Made by a program: the position numbers and the translations under genes. This document shows, in pieces, positions 46,001 through 56,200 of a DNA stretch of 64,000 nucleotides. The notes beneath the pieces were generated by a model. It saw only the letters and a program-made list of their open reading frames with translations, did not search any database and was not told where the DNA came from. Each line of letters begins with the position of its first letter. The first letter of the stretch is position 1. Source of the stretch: Branchiostoma belcheri (Eukaryota > Chordata > Leptocardii > Amphioxiformes > Branchiostomatidae); contig NW_017802713.1 in the NCBI RefSeq assembly GCF_001625305.1, forward strand, positions 2,380,794-2,444,793, given 5' to 3'.

Positions 46001-46449
46001 CTCTTACAAGCCGAGTACAGGTCATGGATAAACAGGGAAAAAGAAAACAGCAATAACACAATTCATACCAATATGATCTAATATTTACAGGTTTAACTTC
46101 TTCTCACTTCTTGAGGCAGTTATAGATGTTTGATAACACCTACCATACAGAGCGTCTGTCCGTACGTCCAGTGGCCTGTCCAGGCCGGCCGGACGCTGAA
46201 GGGGATGACCAGGAGACCCGGTAACATGTCGGCGCACGCCAGGGAGACGGTCAGGTAGCCCGTGTAGTTCCTCAGCGCCGCGGACCTCAGGATCACCACC
46301 ACCACGAAGACGTTCCCCAGGACGAGCCCCAGCCCGATCAGGCTGACGAGCGTCGCCTTCAGTTCGGCGGGGAGCACCTCGACCCAGTCCGCCAAGGGCA
46401 CAGACGCCGTCCCGTTAGAATCGTTCGCAAGTTCACCAGATCCGTTCAT
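40666..46449 (-). CDS. Class A GPCR B (orphan, tandem paralogue of GPCR A)
   Basis: Five exons: 46449-46144, 44088-43991, 43180-43079, 41685-41496 and 41118-40666. Phases are the same as in GPCR A and the total is again 1149 bp, 382 residues. N-terminus MNGSGELANDSNGT has sequons. From PAELKATLVSLIGLGLVL to TYGQTLCM the first exon is identical in protein to GPCR A. NRY closes TM3, Ser sits at 3.32, CLTWVPY is in TM6 and HGIVNVFIY in TM7. Exons 3-4 are more diverged (SFSTKIFEHKR, DFAGPIDLACGIAF). The C-terminal tail is unrelated to that of GPCR A (LLASLCTSVLQCLNEATG, KELDIVRELDIISEFG), which suggests separate partners or trafficking. Ligand unknown. Confidence 0.87.
41213..41350. mobile_element. 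Short TIR element (AATAGACCGATCC)
   Basis: AATAGACCGATCC at the left and GGATCGGTCTATT at the right enclose about 110 bp. In an intron of GPCR B. Confidence 0.65.
41709..41945 (-). mobile_element. Helitron-like element H1 copy
   Basis: Starts on the plus strand at CTAGAAAGGTAACATTTGCA then AAGCAAATGCATAATG, as at 14708, and ends near CCTTCGGTAAACATAA. In an intron of GPCR B. Confidence 0.6.
42449..42781 (-). mobile_element. Fragment of a non-LTR retrotransposon C-terminus (inferred)
   Basis: An open frame of 110 codons ends with FLKLTDNEKTIFLLTSQNPQ, ILEKVGHYVFHGLQKR. This resembles the C-terminal end after the RT of several invertebrate LINEs, where a similar FLL...N...I...V pattern closes the protein. 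The segment to 42100 on its left may be part of it. In intron 3 of GPCR B; not a host gene. Confidence 0.4.
42995..43027 (+). repeat. Microsatellite (TC)n
   Basis: Uninterrupted CTCTCT run about 50 bp from a GPCR B exon. Confidence 0.9.
43236..43400 (+). repeat. Dispersed repeat with conserved open segment (copy 1)
   Basis: Encodes DGKSCLVIKTFRRPDGILVQ then HQGRSMEL, matched in protein by the inverse copy at 48110-48270. In an intron of GPCR B. Identity unknown. Confidence 0.5.
43774..43950 (-). mobile_element. Helitron-like H1 fragment
   Basis: CTTACTCAAACACATTCATA onward, with GTTACCATGGTGA and CCTTCGGTAAACGG. The hairpin/CTAG end is missing. It lies 40 bp from an exon of GPCR B. Confidence 0.5.
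44184..44811. mobile_element. TIR element hosting two nested insertions
   Basis: CTTCCAGTTTAATTCCGGAC then TTCCAG... at the left is mirrored by CTGGAAGTCCGGAATTAAAG at the right (about 46 bp). Inside lie a small foldback (44333-44410, GGGGATTAACC...GGTTAATCCCC) and an H1 Helitron-like copy (44405-44690). In intron 1 of GPCR B. Confidence 0.6.
44405..44690 (+). mobile_element. Helitron-like element H1, plus orientation
   Basis: Ends GCATTTGCTTTGCAAATG then TTACTTCTCTAG followed by T, the clearest 3' hairpin plus CTAG in the window. Confidence 0.65.
44962..45964. other. Intronic stretch with partial repeats
   Basis: TTTTGTCAGAAGGTTATGTG resembles the start of the insertion at 24376. An open frame over 45305-45556 has no family resemblance and was not accepted as a gene. 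Confidence 0.4.
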
Positions 46450-46948
46450 CTTTGCTGATCACCTCACCTCACCTCACCTATACCTTGATTTCGTTGAGGG
46501 TATTTAGAGCACCGTGACTTGATCCACTACCCTAGCTCTACCACTACACTACCCTGTCCTCCGCCGCTCTTATGGCTTCAGCTAAGCTCAATCCACTCTT
46601 TGATGTTGTCTTCCCACCTCTTTCTCTGCCTACCGCTTTTCGAAATCTGTTCCGTTGCTCGAAAAACAAGACACTTAGAATTAACCTGCCAAATATTATG
46701 CCAGCGGGCGACTCGATACTACTCGTCACCTTGAAACATCTGGACGATTAGTTTTGAAATGACTCCAAGAGTTTGCAAGAGGAGGGATGAGTGGATGCAC
46801 TTGCTCTAACCAGACGACAAGTATTCCCAGCCACGTGTCGTTCGTTCCCAGCGGCGAATGGGCCAACAGGTCTTTGATGACAACTGACACACGTCACGTG
46901 TACTAGTAATCACGTTATTTTCACGTTTTTTTTCGCGTTTGTATGTAA
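46450..46948. other. Upstream region of GPCR B
   Basis: Contains (TCACC)n-like ACCTCACCTCACC at 46460-46480. No TATA box or repeat assigned. Confidence 0.35.
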
Positions 46949-47499
46949 GGCCAAAGCAAGAAAATTTTATGGATGACATCCTCCGCAGACTCCAAATCTA
47001 ATGCGAGAAGGCGAAAAAACAAGGCGGACCAAAAAAAAAACAAGATTCCTACATTTTCAAATTTTGACATTATAAATCTTGTTAAACAAGAAATGACACC
47101 TATATTGTGCTATGTTTACAGCCAACTATTACAGCATCGATTTGTCACTGATACAACTTTGAAAAATAAAGGTTTTCAATCATTGTACAAATGGTTTTCA
47201 TTCAGTGGGAACATCACCTATACACAGCTACTATCACATTTAAAAGAAAGGAAATACATCACTGCATGAAAGTAAAAGACAAAACAATAAATCAGAGCCT
47301 TTTCTTGTCTCCTCTCTTCATATTTATCTGCCACATACGTTCCGGCATGGCAACAGACATCTTTGCAAATTTTCGGCATATGTTGACCATATGTTGAAGG
47401 CAACAAAATTTCTTGTTTTTTTTTGTGTTTTTTTTTTTTCAAAATCAGACGAGTTAATGCGCGCGCTGATGTCATCCATAAAAATTACTTGCTGTGGCC
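46949..47499. mobile_element. Harbinger-like MITE (CACAGCAAG type), longest copy
   Basis: Left end GGCCAAAGCAAGAAAATTTT, right end ATGTCATCCATAAAAATTAC then TTGCTGTGGCC. Flanks are TAA on the left and TTA on the right, so the duplication is imperfect. Confidence 0.8.
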
Positions 47500-47647
47500 T
47501 TAACAAGTATTTTGTCGCGTTTGTATGTAATCACAATCACCCGACAAAATGATTGACTCCAAAAGCAACCGTGCTCAAGGAGCTTTGCTGACGTCATAAT
47601 GGGTCACTGACGTCATCATCTACGTCACTGCTGCCAAGATACAAGCC

Positions 47648-47705
47648 AAGTCAAGTCAATCTTTATTGCACAACAATTGTAACGGGTACAATGTATGGCA
47701 AACTC
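47648..47705 (-). mobile_element. LINE 3' end with (TTGACTTGAC) tail
   Basis: CAAGTCAAGTCAATCTTTAT then TGCACAACAATTGTAACGGG, inverse of 19925-19990. Confidence 0.6.
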
Positions 47706-47925
47706 TTCAGTACTACATATCTCATAAATTGTATGTTCGCATCATAGATAAAACTGATAAAAGGTACAATAAGTCTGGCGGAGAGAGAACTATCTTGTAT
47801 AGGATGTCGGTTGTCGTTTGAGACTCGAAACCTACAAGCATTTCCAAGAATCAAGCAATCAAAATAGATCGTTCATTTTTCATGTGAGTCATGTGAGCAC
47901 TAGGTTGAATGGCCCCACTTCCTGT

Positions 47926-48035
47926 ATCTGTATCTGTATAGCCGGTATAACCGCCCTTCGGCATAACACACCGGTTTCACAGGCACGCGGCGCGGTGGCA
48001 GCTTGCTATATCACACCGAATCCTTGCATATTTAA
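47926..48035 (-). mobile_element. 3' end of the CR1-like LINE (dead on arrival)
   Basis: CTGTATCTGTATAGCCGGTA then TAACCGCCCTTCGGCATAAC and GGCACGCGGCGCGGTGGCAG, matching the reverse complement of 9995-10088. Confidence 0.75.
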
Positions 48036-48068
48036 TTGCAGGAGTTGTTTAAAGGTCTCTAGTGCGTA

Positions 48069-48290
48069 GATGCCATCCATGTAATCAAATCAGCATGGCC
48101 TATTATGCAAAAGTCCCTTTCTCTAACATTTAGGCAAACAGGTTGGTCGTCAGCGTTATTTCTCAACTCTATACTCTGTCCTTGGTGCTGAACTAGGAAT
48201 CCATCCGGTCTTCTGAATGTTTTAATCACCAGACAAGATTTCCCATCTATTCTACTAAATGGCACATTTAGAAGTATATGATTTTTCCTT
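48069..48290 (-). repeat. MITE right end joined to dispersed repeat (copy 2)
   Basis: 48069-48100 is a TIR of the CATGTTGATTTG type (GATGCCATCCATGTAATCAA then ATCAGCATGGCC). The adjoining minus-strand frame encodes DGKSCLVIKTFRRPDGFLVQ then HQGQSIEL, as in 43236-43400. Confidence 0.5.
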
Positions 48291-48291
48291 A

Positions 48292-48640
48292 GGCCACACC
48301 AATTTGATTTGTTGGTTCTCGGATTTTTCCAGAAAAGATATGAAGCAACAGGGCGAAAAAAAATAAAAACAGGGTTAGGCATCCTATTATAATGCAACAA
48401 TAGGAACCATGGAGTCAACACGAAAGGCTGGGTTAATACTTAATGAATTTCGAACTTTTAATCAAACCACTGGCACTGTATTGATAGATGGAAAAACCGT
48501 AACGACTAGGAAGAAAAGGACTTTCCTCAACTGTTGGGGGCAAAATATGAGCATTTTTTTAGTTGATTTGGATTTTTTTTTTGCAAATCAGAAAAAAAAT
48601 GAAGAGGCGAAACCAAGAACCAACAAATTAAATTGTACCT
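48292..48640. mobile_element. Harbinger-like MITE (CACACCAATTTG type), right end eroded
   Basis: GGCCACACCAATTTGATTTG then TTGGTTCTCGG after TTA. The opposite end survives only as AAGAACCAACAAATTAAATT. Confidence 0.6.
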
Positions 48641-49198
48641 ACAAAAACAAACAAGATATCTCCACATGTTAAACTCTTTATTTTTACAGGTATTTAGATG
48701 CAATGTTAAAATATTACATGCATAATGTATACATCAATAAACAAATGCTTCAAGTTAATATTTTTACACATATTCCATTTCTTACCTATCATATAATGTT
48801 ATGGCAAAATAGCACATTCGGTATTTCCTAAAAAATTGTGACAGCAAAAATTGTTGGTGCAGCATTTTATGATTGAAGCTATATTTATAGGACAGTATTT
48901 GCCGGCTAAAACTACAATCTAACCCTTATTATGCCACTTCAGTATATCTGCTTTCAGCATAGAGTTTGGAACCATGATGCTCACACTTTCGTAGCACAAA
49001 GAAGAAGTTGCAAGTCTTATTTGTGAGGACTGCATAAACTGTGTATCCAACAATATGTTTTTCATTGATTTCATACAAAATTTGTACGATTGTACCTTTT
49101 TGTAGTAAAATAAACGTCTGAATTTCGATGAGAGCATTGTGTTGTCATGATTTGTCAACATTTTAGGGCACCATGGCCAGAACTTCATTATGTCATAG

Positions 49199-49536
49199 GG
49201 CCACACAAATTTGATTTGTTGGTTCTTGGATTTATTATTTTTTTTGATTTGTAAAAAAAAAAATTCAGGCTCTGAATCAACTCCAAAAGGCTCATATTTT
49301 GGTCCCAACAGTTGAAGAAAGCTCCTTGTCTTCCTAGTTGTTACAGTTTTTCCATCTTTTTATGCATTGGTTTGACAAAAAGTTTAAAATTCATTGTTTG
49401 CATTGTAAACCGGTCTGGTAGAGCTTGTAGCTTTTGGGGCTATCATAGGATGCTTAGGCCCGTTTTATTTTTTTTCCTCTGTCGCTTCAGATTTTGTCTG
49501 AAAATTCAAGAACCAACAAATCAAATTGGTGTGGCC
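49199..49536. mobile_element. Harbinger-like MITE (CACAAATTTG type)
   Basis: GGCCACACAAATTTGATTTG and TTGGTTCTTGG at the left, mirrored at the right (CCAACAAATCAAATTGGTGTGGCC), with TAG duplications (49196-49198, 49537-49539). Confidence 0.8.
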
Positions 49537-49539
49537 TAG

Positions 49540-50270
49540 AGATGACATTATTATGATAAATCTCATTTGAGAGAAATTTAGTACCTCAGGGTGCAACTTT
49601 ACATCCAACTGTATGCAGTTTCTAAGACTAACATTAACACGACTCAAAACATTGTATTTTTCCCGAGAAGGCAAGCACATAACACATACATTTTGTATTT
49701 GCCTGGGGTTGCTTGGTTGGGTTTCCAAGGAAATCCCAACTGTTGTTACAATACATGTACCTTACTCTACATTCAACATGTTAAAAATTTTACAGTGTTT
49801 GATGACAGAAGACAGTAGGAAAATATTCTAGCAGTATCTTAAACATAGTTACAAGTCATGCAGCATCTTTTAAACATTAATCCATCAAAAATATCATCAC
49901 AATAGTACACTCTGAATGTTGTGTAGAAAATTGAATATTTTGCGTAACGTAACCTTTTAACTTTCTTGACATTTTTGACAGAGAAACAAAATGAGATATA
50001 TTAAGTACTTCTTGAATGTGAACTTTACAGTAACTGCTTCTTTCAATCTGTATTATTTTACGTTCATCTAGGTTTCTCTGCTGAGAAATATTTTCATTGC
50101 TTGCTCTTAGCCTTAGCTGGTGAATGCAACTCAAAGTAATGTTTTCTCTTATATTTAATGTACCAAACTACAATATACAGACTTTTGAATTAGCTATCAA
50201 TGTACACTACAATATTTGTAAGAATAATTAGATTTTCTTCTTCTTTCCCTAATCTATTTTTTAGTACTTC
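49540..50270. other. Downstream region of the RhoGEF gene
   Basis: AT-rich, no open frame with family resemblance. Probably 3' UTR and intergenic sequence of the gene ending at 50271. Confidence 0.4.
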
Positions 50271-53200
50271 TTAAGTCAGTGCGGAAGCCTTCCTAGATGA
50301 CTTCTTGGTAGCAAAGTTAAAGAATGGAAGGATGATGGAGCGCTTTTGCTTCACTTCTGCAAAGACTTCTTTGGATGATATACCTCTTGGGAGAGAGACG
50401 TGTTGAAGACTCGGCTCTGATACCTCATACTTCTTTGACATGCGTCGATAGTCTGCAAAAAAGGAGTCAGAGAATTTTTTATTTATGCTAGTAGATTTAT
50501 CCTTTATATATATATAGGGTTACCCACAAATGGTTAGATAAAAATAAGTGTAAACTAAAAAGTTAACATTTGCAAAGCGAATGCATAATGTTAACCTTCG
50601 TATATGGTCTCACTCTGCTCTGTTAATTCTTACTCAAACACATTCATATATATGGTGACAGGAGTCTAAATCCCTTCTACTATAAAATTGCAACATGATG
50701 TAACCCAACACTGGTTACATGTACCATGGTGACAGACCATTGAAAGGTCATTGACCTTTTTGCGTTTGGAACGGAAGAGGAAACAGCAAAAACAATATGT
50801 TTTCCTTCGGTAAACATAATGACATTTAGACAAATGGAACAAAGCCTAAACAGGTTTTCAAAAGGAACCTTATCACTTATATACTAGTATTAGCTTGATA
50901 TGTCAAAATCTTGGGCTCCGTTTTGAACTCTAAAGGTTTTTAGGAAAAATTGTATAAAGACCTTTTGCTACAAAATGTCGCTATGCAAAGAAAGGGGTTT
51001 CCAATAAGCACTTAATATGTAGTTTTTTTTACAATATACATTGTACATGGGTTTTAGAAGATTCTTTGTACCTTTATGATACAGGAGTTTTCATTTACAC
51101 AATCAAAATTTCTCACCTAAGTGCTGATGTTTTGGTCTACATTGGCTACATACAATGTATAGCAGCAAGAAGCAGAATTCCAGTCAGAAGCTCTGACGAA
51201 GGTGTCTGATAGACACTGAAATGTTAGCACTTATAGGTGAGAAAATTTTGTTGTGTAAAAGAAAACTCCTGTATCCTATACTTTTCCAACCTGATGAAAC
51301 TATTTTCGGAAGTTTTTGGCGATGTCCCAGGGAGGAGCCTAATGGTACAGTATTGTGTGCAATTTGCAAGAATTCTAGGAATGGTACAGGCATTTTGTCC
51401 ACAGGCATGCAGAATGTCCACAGGCATTTATCTGACCCACATCCATGCCCACATTCCTGGAACCCTTGCGAAGACCTCTCGGCCCCGGATGGCCCTACTT
51501 TCTGTGACCCCGGGGCTCTTTCACTATACACTCAGGGGAGGAGTACACTGTATCTGTCTAGACTTAACAGATACCAAGTCTTCCTCAAAATCATGAAATG
51601 ATGGCAGTGCTATGCAAACAATAACCCTAACAGCAACCACCGTCGCCATGGCAATGTATATTTTCATTGCCAGTCTTGTTGTACCTTTGTGTTTCAGATT
51701 CTTGACTTACCTGCTCGAGGCTTGCTTGGTTTGTTGCGGAATGACTTGTTCATGGCGTTCTTCCTTACATCCAGGGGGATCTCAAATCCTTTCTTCTTAT
51801 CCTCTGCTACTTTCTCCCGCTCCTCCTGGAAGGCTTCTTCCCAGCGCATCTTCTGCTCGGGAGTCTTCAGACATAGGATGTATGTTTTCTCCTTCTCCAT
51901 GTCGTAGAGTTTCAGAGCATTCTTCACCGAGGTTTGGAACTCTTTGTCTGAAATAGAATAGAATATTAGCTTTTTCCAGTACTGCCAGTTTTGGTTACAT
52001 TGGTCTCGTATCTATATGGGCAGACATTTGTACTAGTTACATGACTTATAATAGTATTTATATGATACCCAGGCCTCAATAATGTTTGATGACAGGTTCT
52101 GGACTGATCAGTACTTTACGGTACGGCCCGGGCTTCCATGGCTTCCATAGAACGATTCGAACGCGTTTCACTCTAACCGCGTGCGCCGCTTTCTAAAATT
52201 CGAATACAGAATTCGGACGTTAGAACTGATGTTGTTGCATTTTAGGGCTTAGGGGCACCAACTTTTGGCACATCTTGTATTGAAAGGCGTGTTTTCTTGG
52301 GTGGGTATGACATAAATAAAATACAACACGATGTTCCGCATCACCCTCGGTCCCAGCCCTCCCGCGGATTGGATCTCCCTCCGGCCTTCGGGTGATCTGA
52401 CGCGCGGTCGGGCCGATACCTCGAGCGATACGGAATACCCCGTGTTGTATTCTATATATCTAATAGTGATGATTCAGTCATTCATAATGATGCATTGAAT
52501 GGAAAATTTAAAAAGTGGACATACCTTTTCCATCAGGAATAGGTCTGACTTGACACGGGCCAGTCAACATCCTCTCTTTATATGCAACACTGTCTCTTTT
52601 CAGTAGATCCTGTAGGAAATAAACAGCAAAATCATGATAAAGGGTTTATTAAGTTCACCATGTTTAAAGTTCATGTTGGGAATAGGGAGTGCAGTAGCCT
52701 CTACCAGGCACCGCGGATCGCTGGAAAAATAGTAGAAATTGGCCAAAATAAAGGGATAGTATGCCAGAGAAGATCCAGGGCCATAGAAGCTCCAACGNNN
52801 NNNNNNNNNNNNNNNNNCAATTTCTACATTTTTCCAGCGATCCGCAGTGCCTGGTAGAGGCTAGGAGTGCAGTACTGAAGAAAAAGTCTTATGTGTGATG
52901 ATTTCACAGTGAAGAGGTCAAGCTGAAAATTACAAATGTTTGCAGGTTTACAGCACTTAGATTTTTGATGACAAGATTTAATGAAGCCCACCTTTTTGCA
53001 GAAGACCATCTGGTGGTCGAAGAGGAACAGTGTCCTGTCCTGAACCTTCCCCCTGGCTGCTGTGATGACCCGTACATCCCCGTTATAAATCAGCTGGGAG
53101 CTCTTATCCAGTACATCTTCCCCCTGATATAACACAAGACAAGGCATTTAGTCACATTTCAGGACAAGAAATTCATTTTTGGGAATACATGTAGGTGCAA

Positions 53201-56200
53201 CTGGTGCAACTAATTTTTTTTTTGGGGGGGGGGGGTGCACCATATAAAACAAAAGCTATTCACAGATCTTACTGATCCTCTTCTAAGCTTCAGTCTGAAA
53301 TGGGAGCTAACTTCAAAATCTTAAAATCTCAAAAGTACCACAAGAAAGATTTATCATTTTTCTGACATTTAGATGCCAAGAATATCCTGTATAGTACTAT
53401 TATGCATTATTGTGCAAAAATACCTACAAAAATACAAAAAAAAGGGTGCACAGCTCCAATTTTGGGTTCACTAAGGTGCACATGCACCCAGTACTTTGAG
53501 CCCTGCATTTGATAAGATGTATGAACATTTGCTACTACTTCATATGTTGATGAAGGCTACCTGGTATAACATTACAAAGAGACTAAAATAAAATAAGCCG
53601 CTGGACAAATTCTCTGAAACTTAAGCTAGTTGCTTGGCAGAGACCCGGTTGCTTGATCTAATTTTGTTACAGTTCCAATTGCTACTCCTTGGTAAAAGTT
53701 AATAGAAAAAGATCTAAATGTCTGAGGTACACTGACAATATCTACACCTTTTAAGATGGAACTGATAAGGAATAATGTAAGGACGACAGGAAGAATTTAG
53801 TGACAAACAAGTACATCTGAGAAAAAGAGAAAAAAAGTTTAAAGAAAATATCTGAAGATCAAAGGAAGAAAGATGAAGTGACAAATTGGTTCAGCTTACC
53901 TCCCAGCCTTCAACATCCTGTTGCCAGGCGGCAATCTTATCGATGTTCTCCAACCGTCGCTTCCTCTCGTTAATTAGGTTAGCGACGTCTTTCATGGCCT
54001 CCAGGGCCGCCTTCACATCTTCATGATCCCTTAAAAAAGAACGCAAGAGGTTTGCTTGTGACGTCTACTTGCCTGAGGATCAAATTTTTCATCCGTAGTT
54101 ACCGGTAAGATGAAAAATTGACTTGTTTGTTGCCTGCCTTTAGATCTTCAGGGTTGCAGGCATAATTATGGCTTCACCACACCACGAAGTGTTGTGGTGA
54201 AACATATTGTTTTCCCTCATGTTATTTCTCCTACTTTTCCTCCCCCTTCTCCATTTTGTTAGACGGATTCGATTTCTTCACTTTTGAGCCAAATAACACG
54301 AAATTTGGCATACGTACAATGTAGAGTGGCCAAATACCGCCAGACATGTATACATGTACATGTATATGAGCAAGAGCTGAATGTTGACAATCTCCCTCCA
54401 GATATTTTGACAAGAGGGAAGCTTAAATCTTCCCACAGAAGAGAGTGAAGTGCAGTGTCCTCACCTGTGTTCAGGCTTGGTGTACTTGAGTAGTTCGGCC
54501 AGCTGAAGGGGGTATTTACAGATCTTCTGCACAGGAGTCAGGAGGAAGCCGTCCAAGGCAAGGTCAATCATGTTCTGAAGTAGTCTGCAAGCCTGATGAC
54601 AACAAACACTTTGTTAGGACTTGTTAAAGATATACATGACTTGTACATGTACAGCAGTCAATAATTAACCAGATATGTAATGAATTTGGTAAGGCCGTAA
54701 GTCCTAAGAAAAAAAAATTCCTGTTTCAGTTCTAAGAAAATAAGGGTCGGTACATGTGCACATGTAGGTAGGGACTATCTTTTTTTTCTTTGAGACTTTG
54801 GCAATCTCTAGTGATCCAACGTACATGTACATGTACAGTACAACATAATATACAGTTTGAAAAGTAAAACTTGCATGAGGACACTTAATATTTTCAATGT
54901 CAATTAAATATTGGAAAACCAATTTCATCATCACCGTTTCATCACTCAGGTGTCAGATCATGGAGCTAGGGTTGGTTGGGAAACAGGAAACACAACATTT
55001 TTCCCCCTAAGCCTACGGGTAGTTACATGTAACATCAATGTAGAAGACACGTGGCCACTATAGACAAGCGGTACTTATGCAAAATCGGACAAGGCAATTT
55101 AGTACATCATGGATATTCTTTGGAGATGCTGACCTCGAAGAAATGTCTGTACTTCTTGCTCTTGGTGATTTGGTTCAGCTCAGTGACAGCGTGGGGATGG
55201 TTGTTACAGTACTCTGAGTAGATCTCAAATCCTTCTCTCTGGAAAAGGATGAAAATTGTCAGCAATCAAAGCATTTAAAGCAGGATGTAACAAGTGGTTA
55301 TAAGAATAGTACCATTTCTTCTATGCTCTCTAAACAAATGCAAACCAATTTACTTGTTATATTTTCTTAACAAAATATTTATGGGTTCACCACACCACGA
55401 AGTGGTGGTGAACCCATATTGCTTTTTCTGATGTTTCTTCTTCTTCTTCTTCTCCTGCCATTTTTTAAATGGATTCAGCTTCTTCATTTTAGGGCCTAAG
55501 GTCCTGAAATTTGGTATGGAGGTACAGTGGGCAAATACCCCTAGGCGTTTTTTAAATTTTTGTGATACAGGCTTTTAAAATGGTTTTATTTGAGATTTTT
55601 GGCTGTGTTATAGCAAATGTATTACTGTGTTAGTGTGCCGTGTTTACCACGTCTGGGCATGAGTCATCACAATGGAATGCAGGGCATCAACCAATAGGCA
55701 TGCAGCTTTCCTCTATACTTCTTGCTGATTGGCTGTTGGGATTTAACTTGATTAACACCTGCACAGTCTTGTAGTGTTCCACGCCATCTTCGGGATATAG
55801 TGATGTGGTCTATCTGGTTCTCTACAGAAGCGTCAGGTGATCGCCAGGTTACCTTGTGGCTGTCCTTGTGGGGGAACAGGGTTCCTCCTATCACCAAGTC
55901 GTTTATGGAGCAGAAGTCAGCGAAGAGCTTCTCCGTTTTCGTTCATGGTCCCAACACCATTGCTTTTCCCATTTACTCGTTCCTTCCCGCTGTTTCCTTG
56001 TCCCACTTTTGGCGTTCATGTCACCCATGAGTATCGTGATATCTCTCTTTTTCCGTTTGGCCATGGTGGCTTGTAGCTGCTGGTAGAACTGTTCTTTGTC
56101 TGCATCGCTTGCATCGTTTGTGGGGGCGTATGCTTGTATGATGGTTGTATCTTGGCAGCGGGATGTGAACCTGGCCACGATAATCCTCTCTGAGACGGGC

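Noticed and set aside
51184-51601. Overlapping 115-126 codon frames on both strands
   Set aside because: No family resemblance on either strand, no exon borders in phase with the RhoGEF gene; left as intronic sequence of unknown origin.
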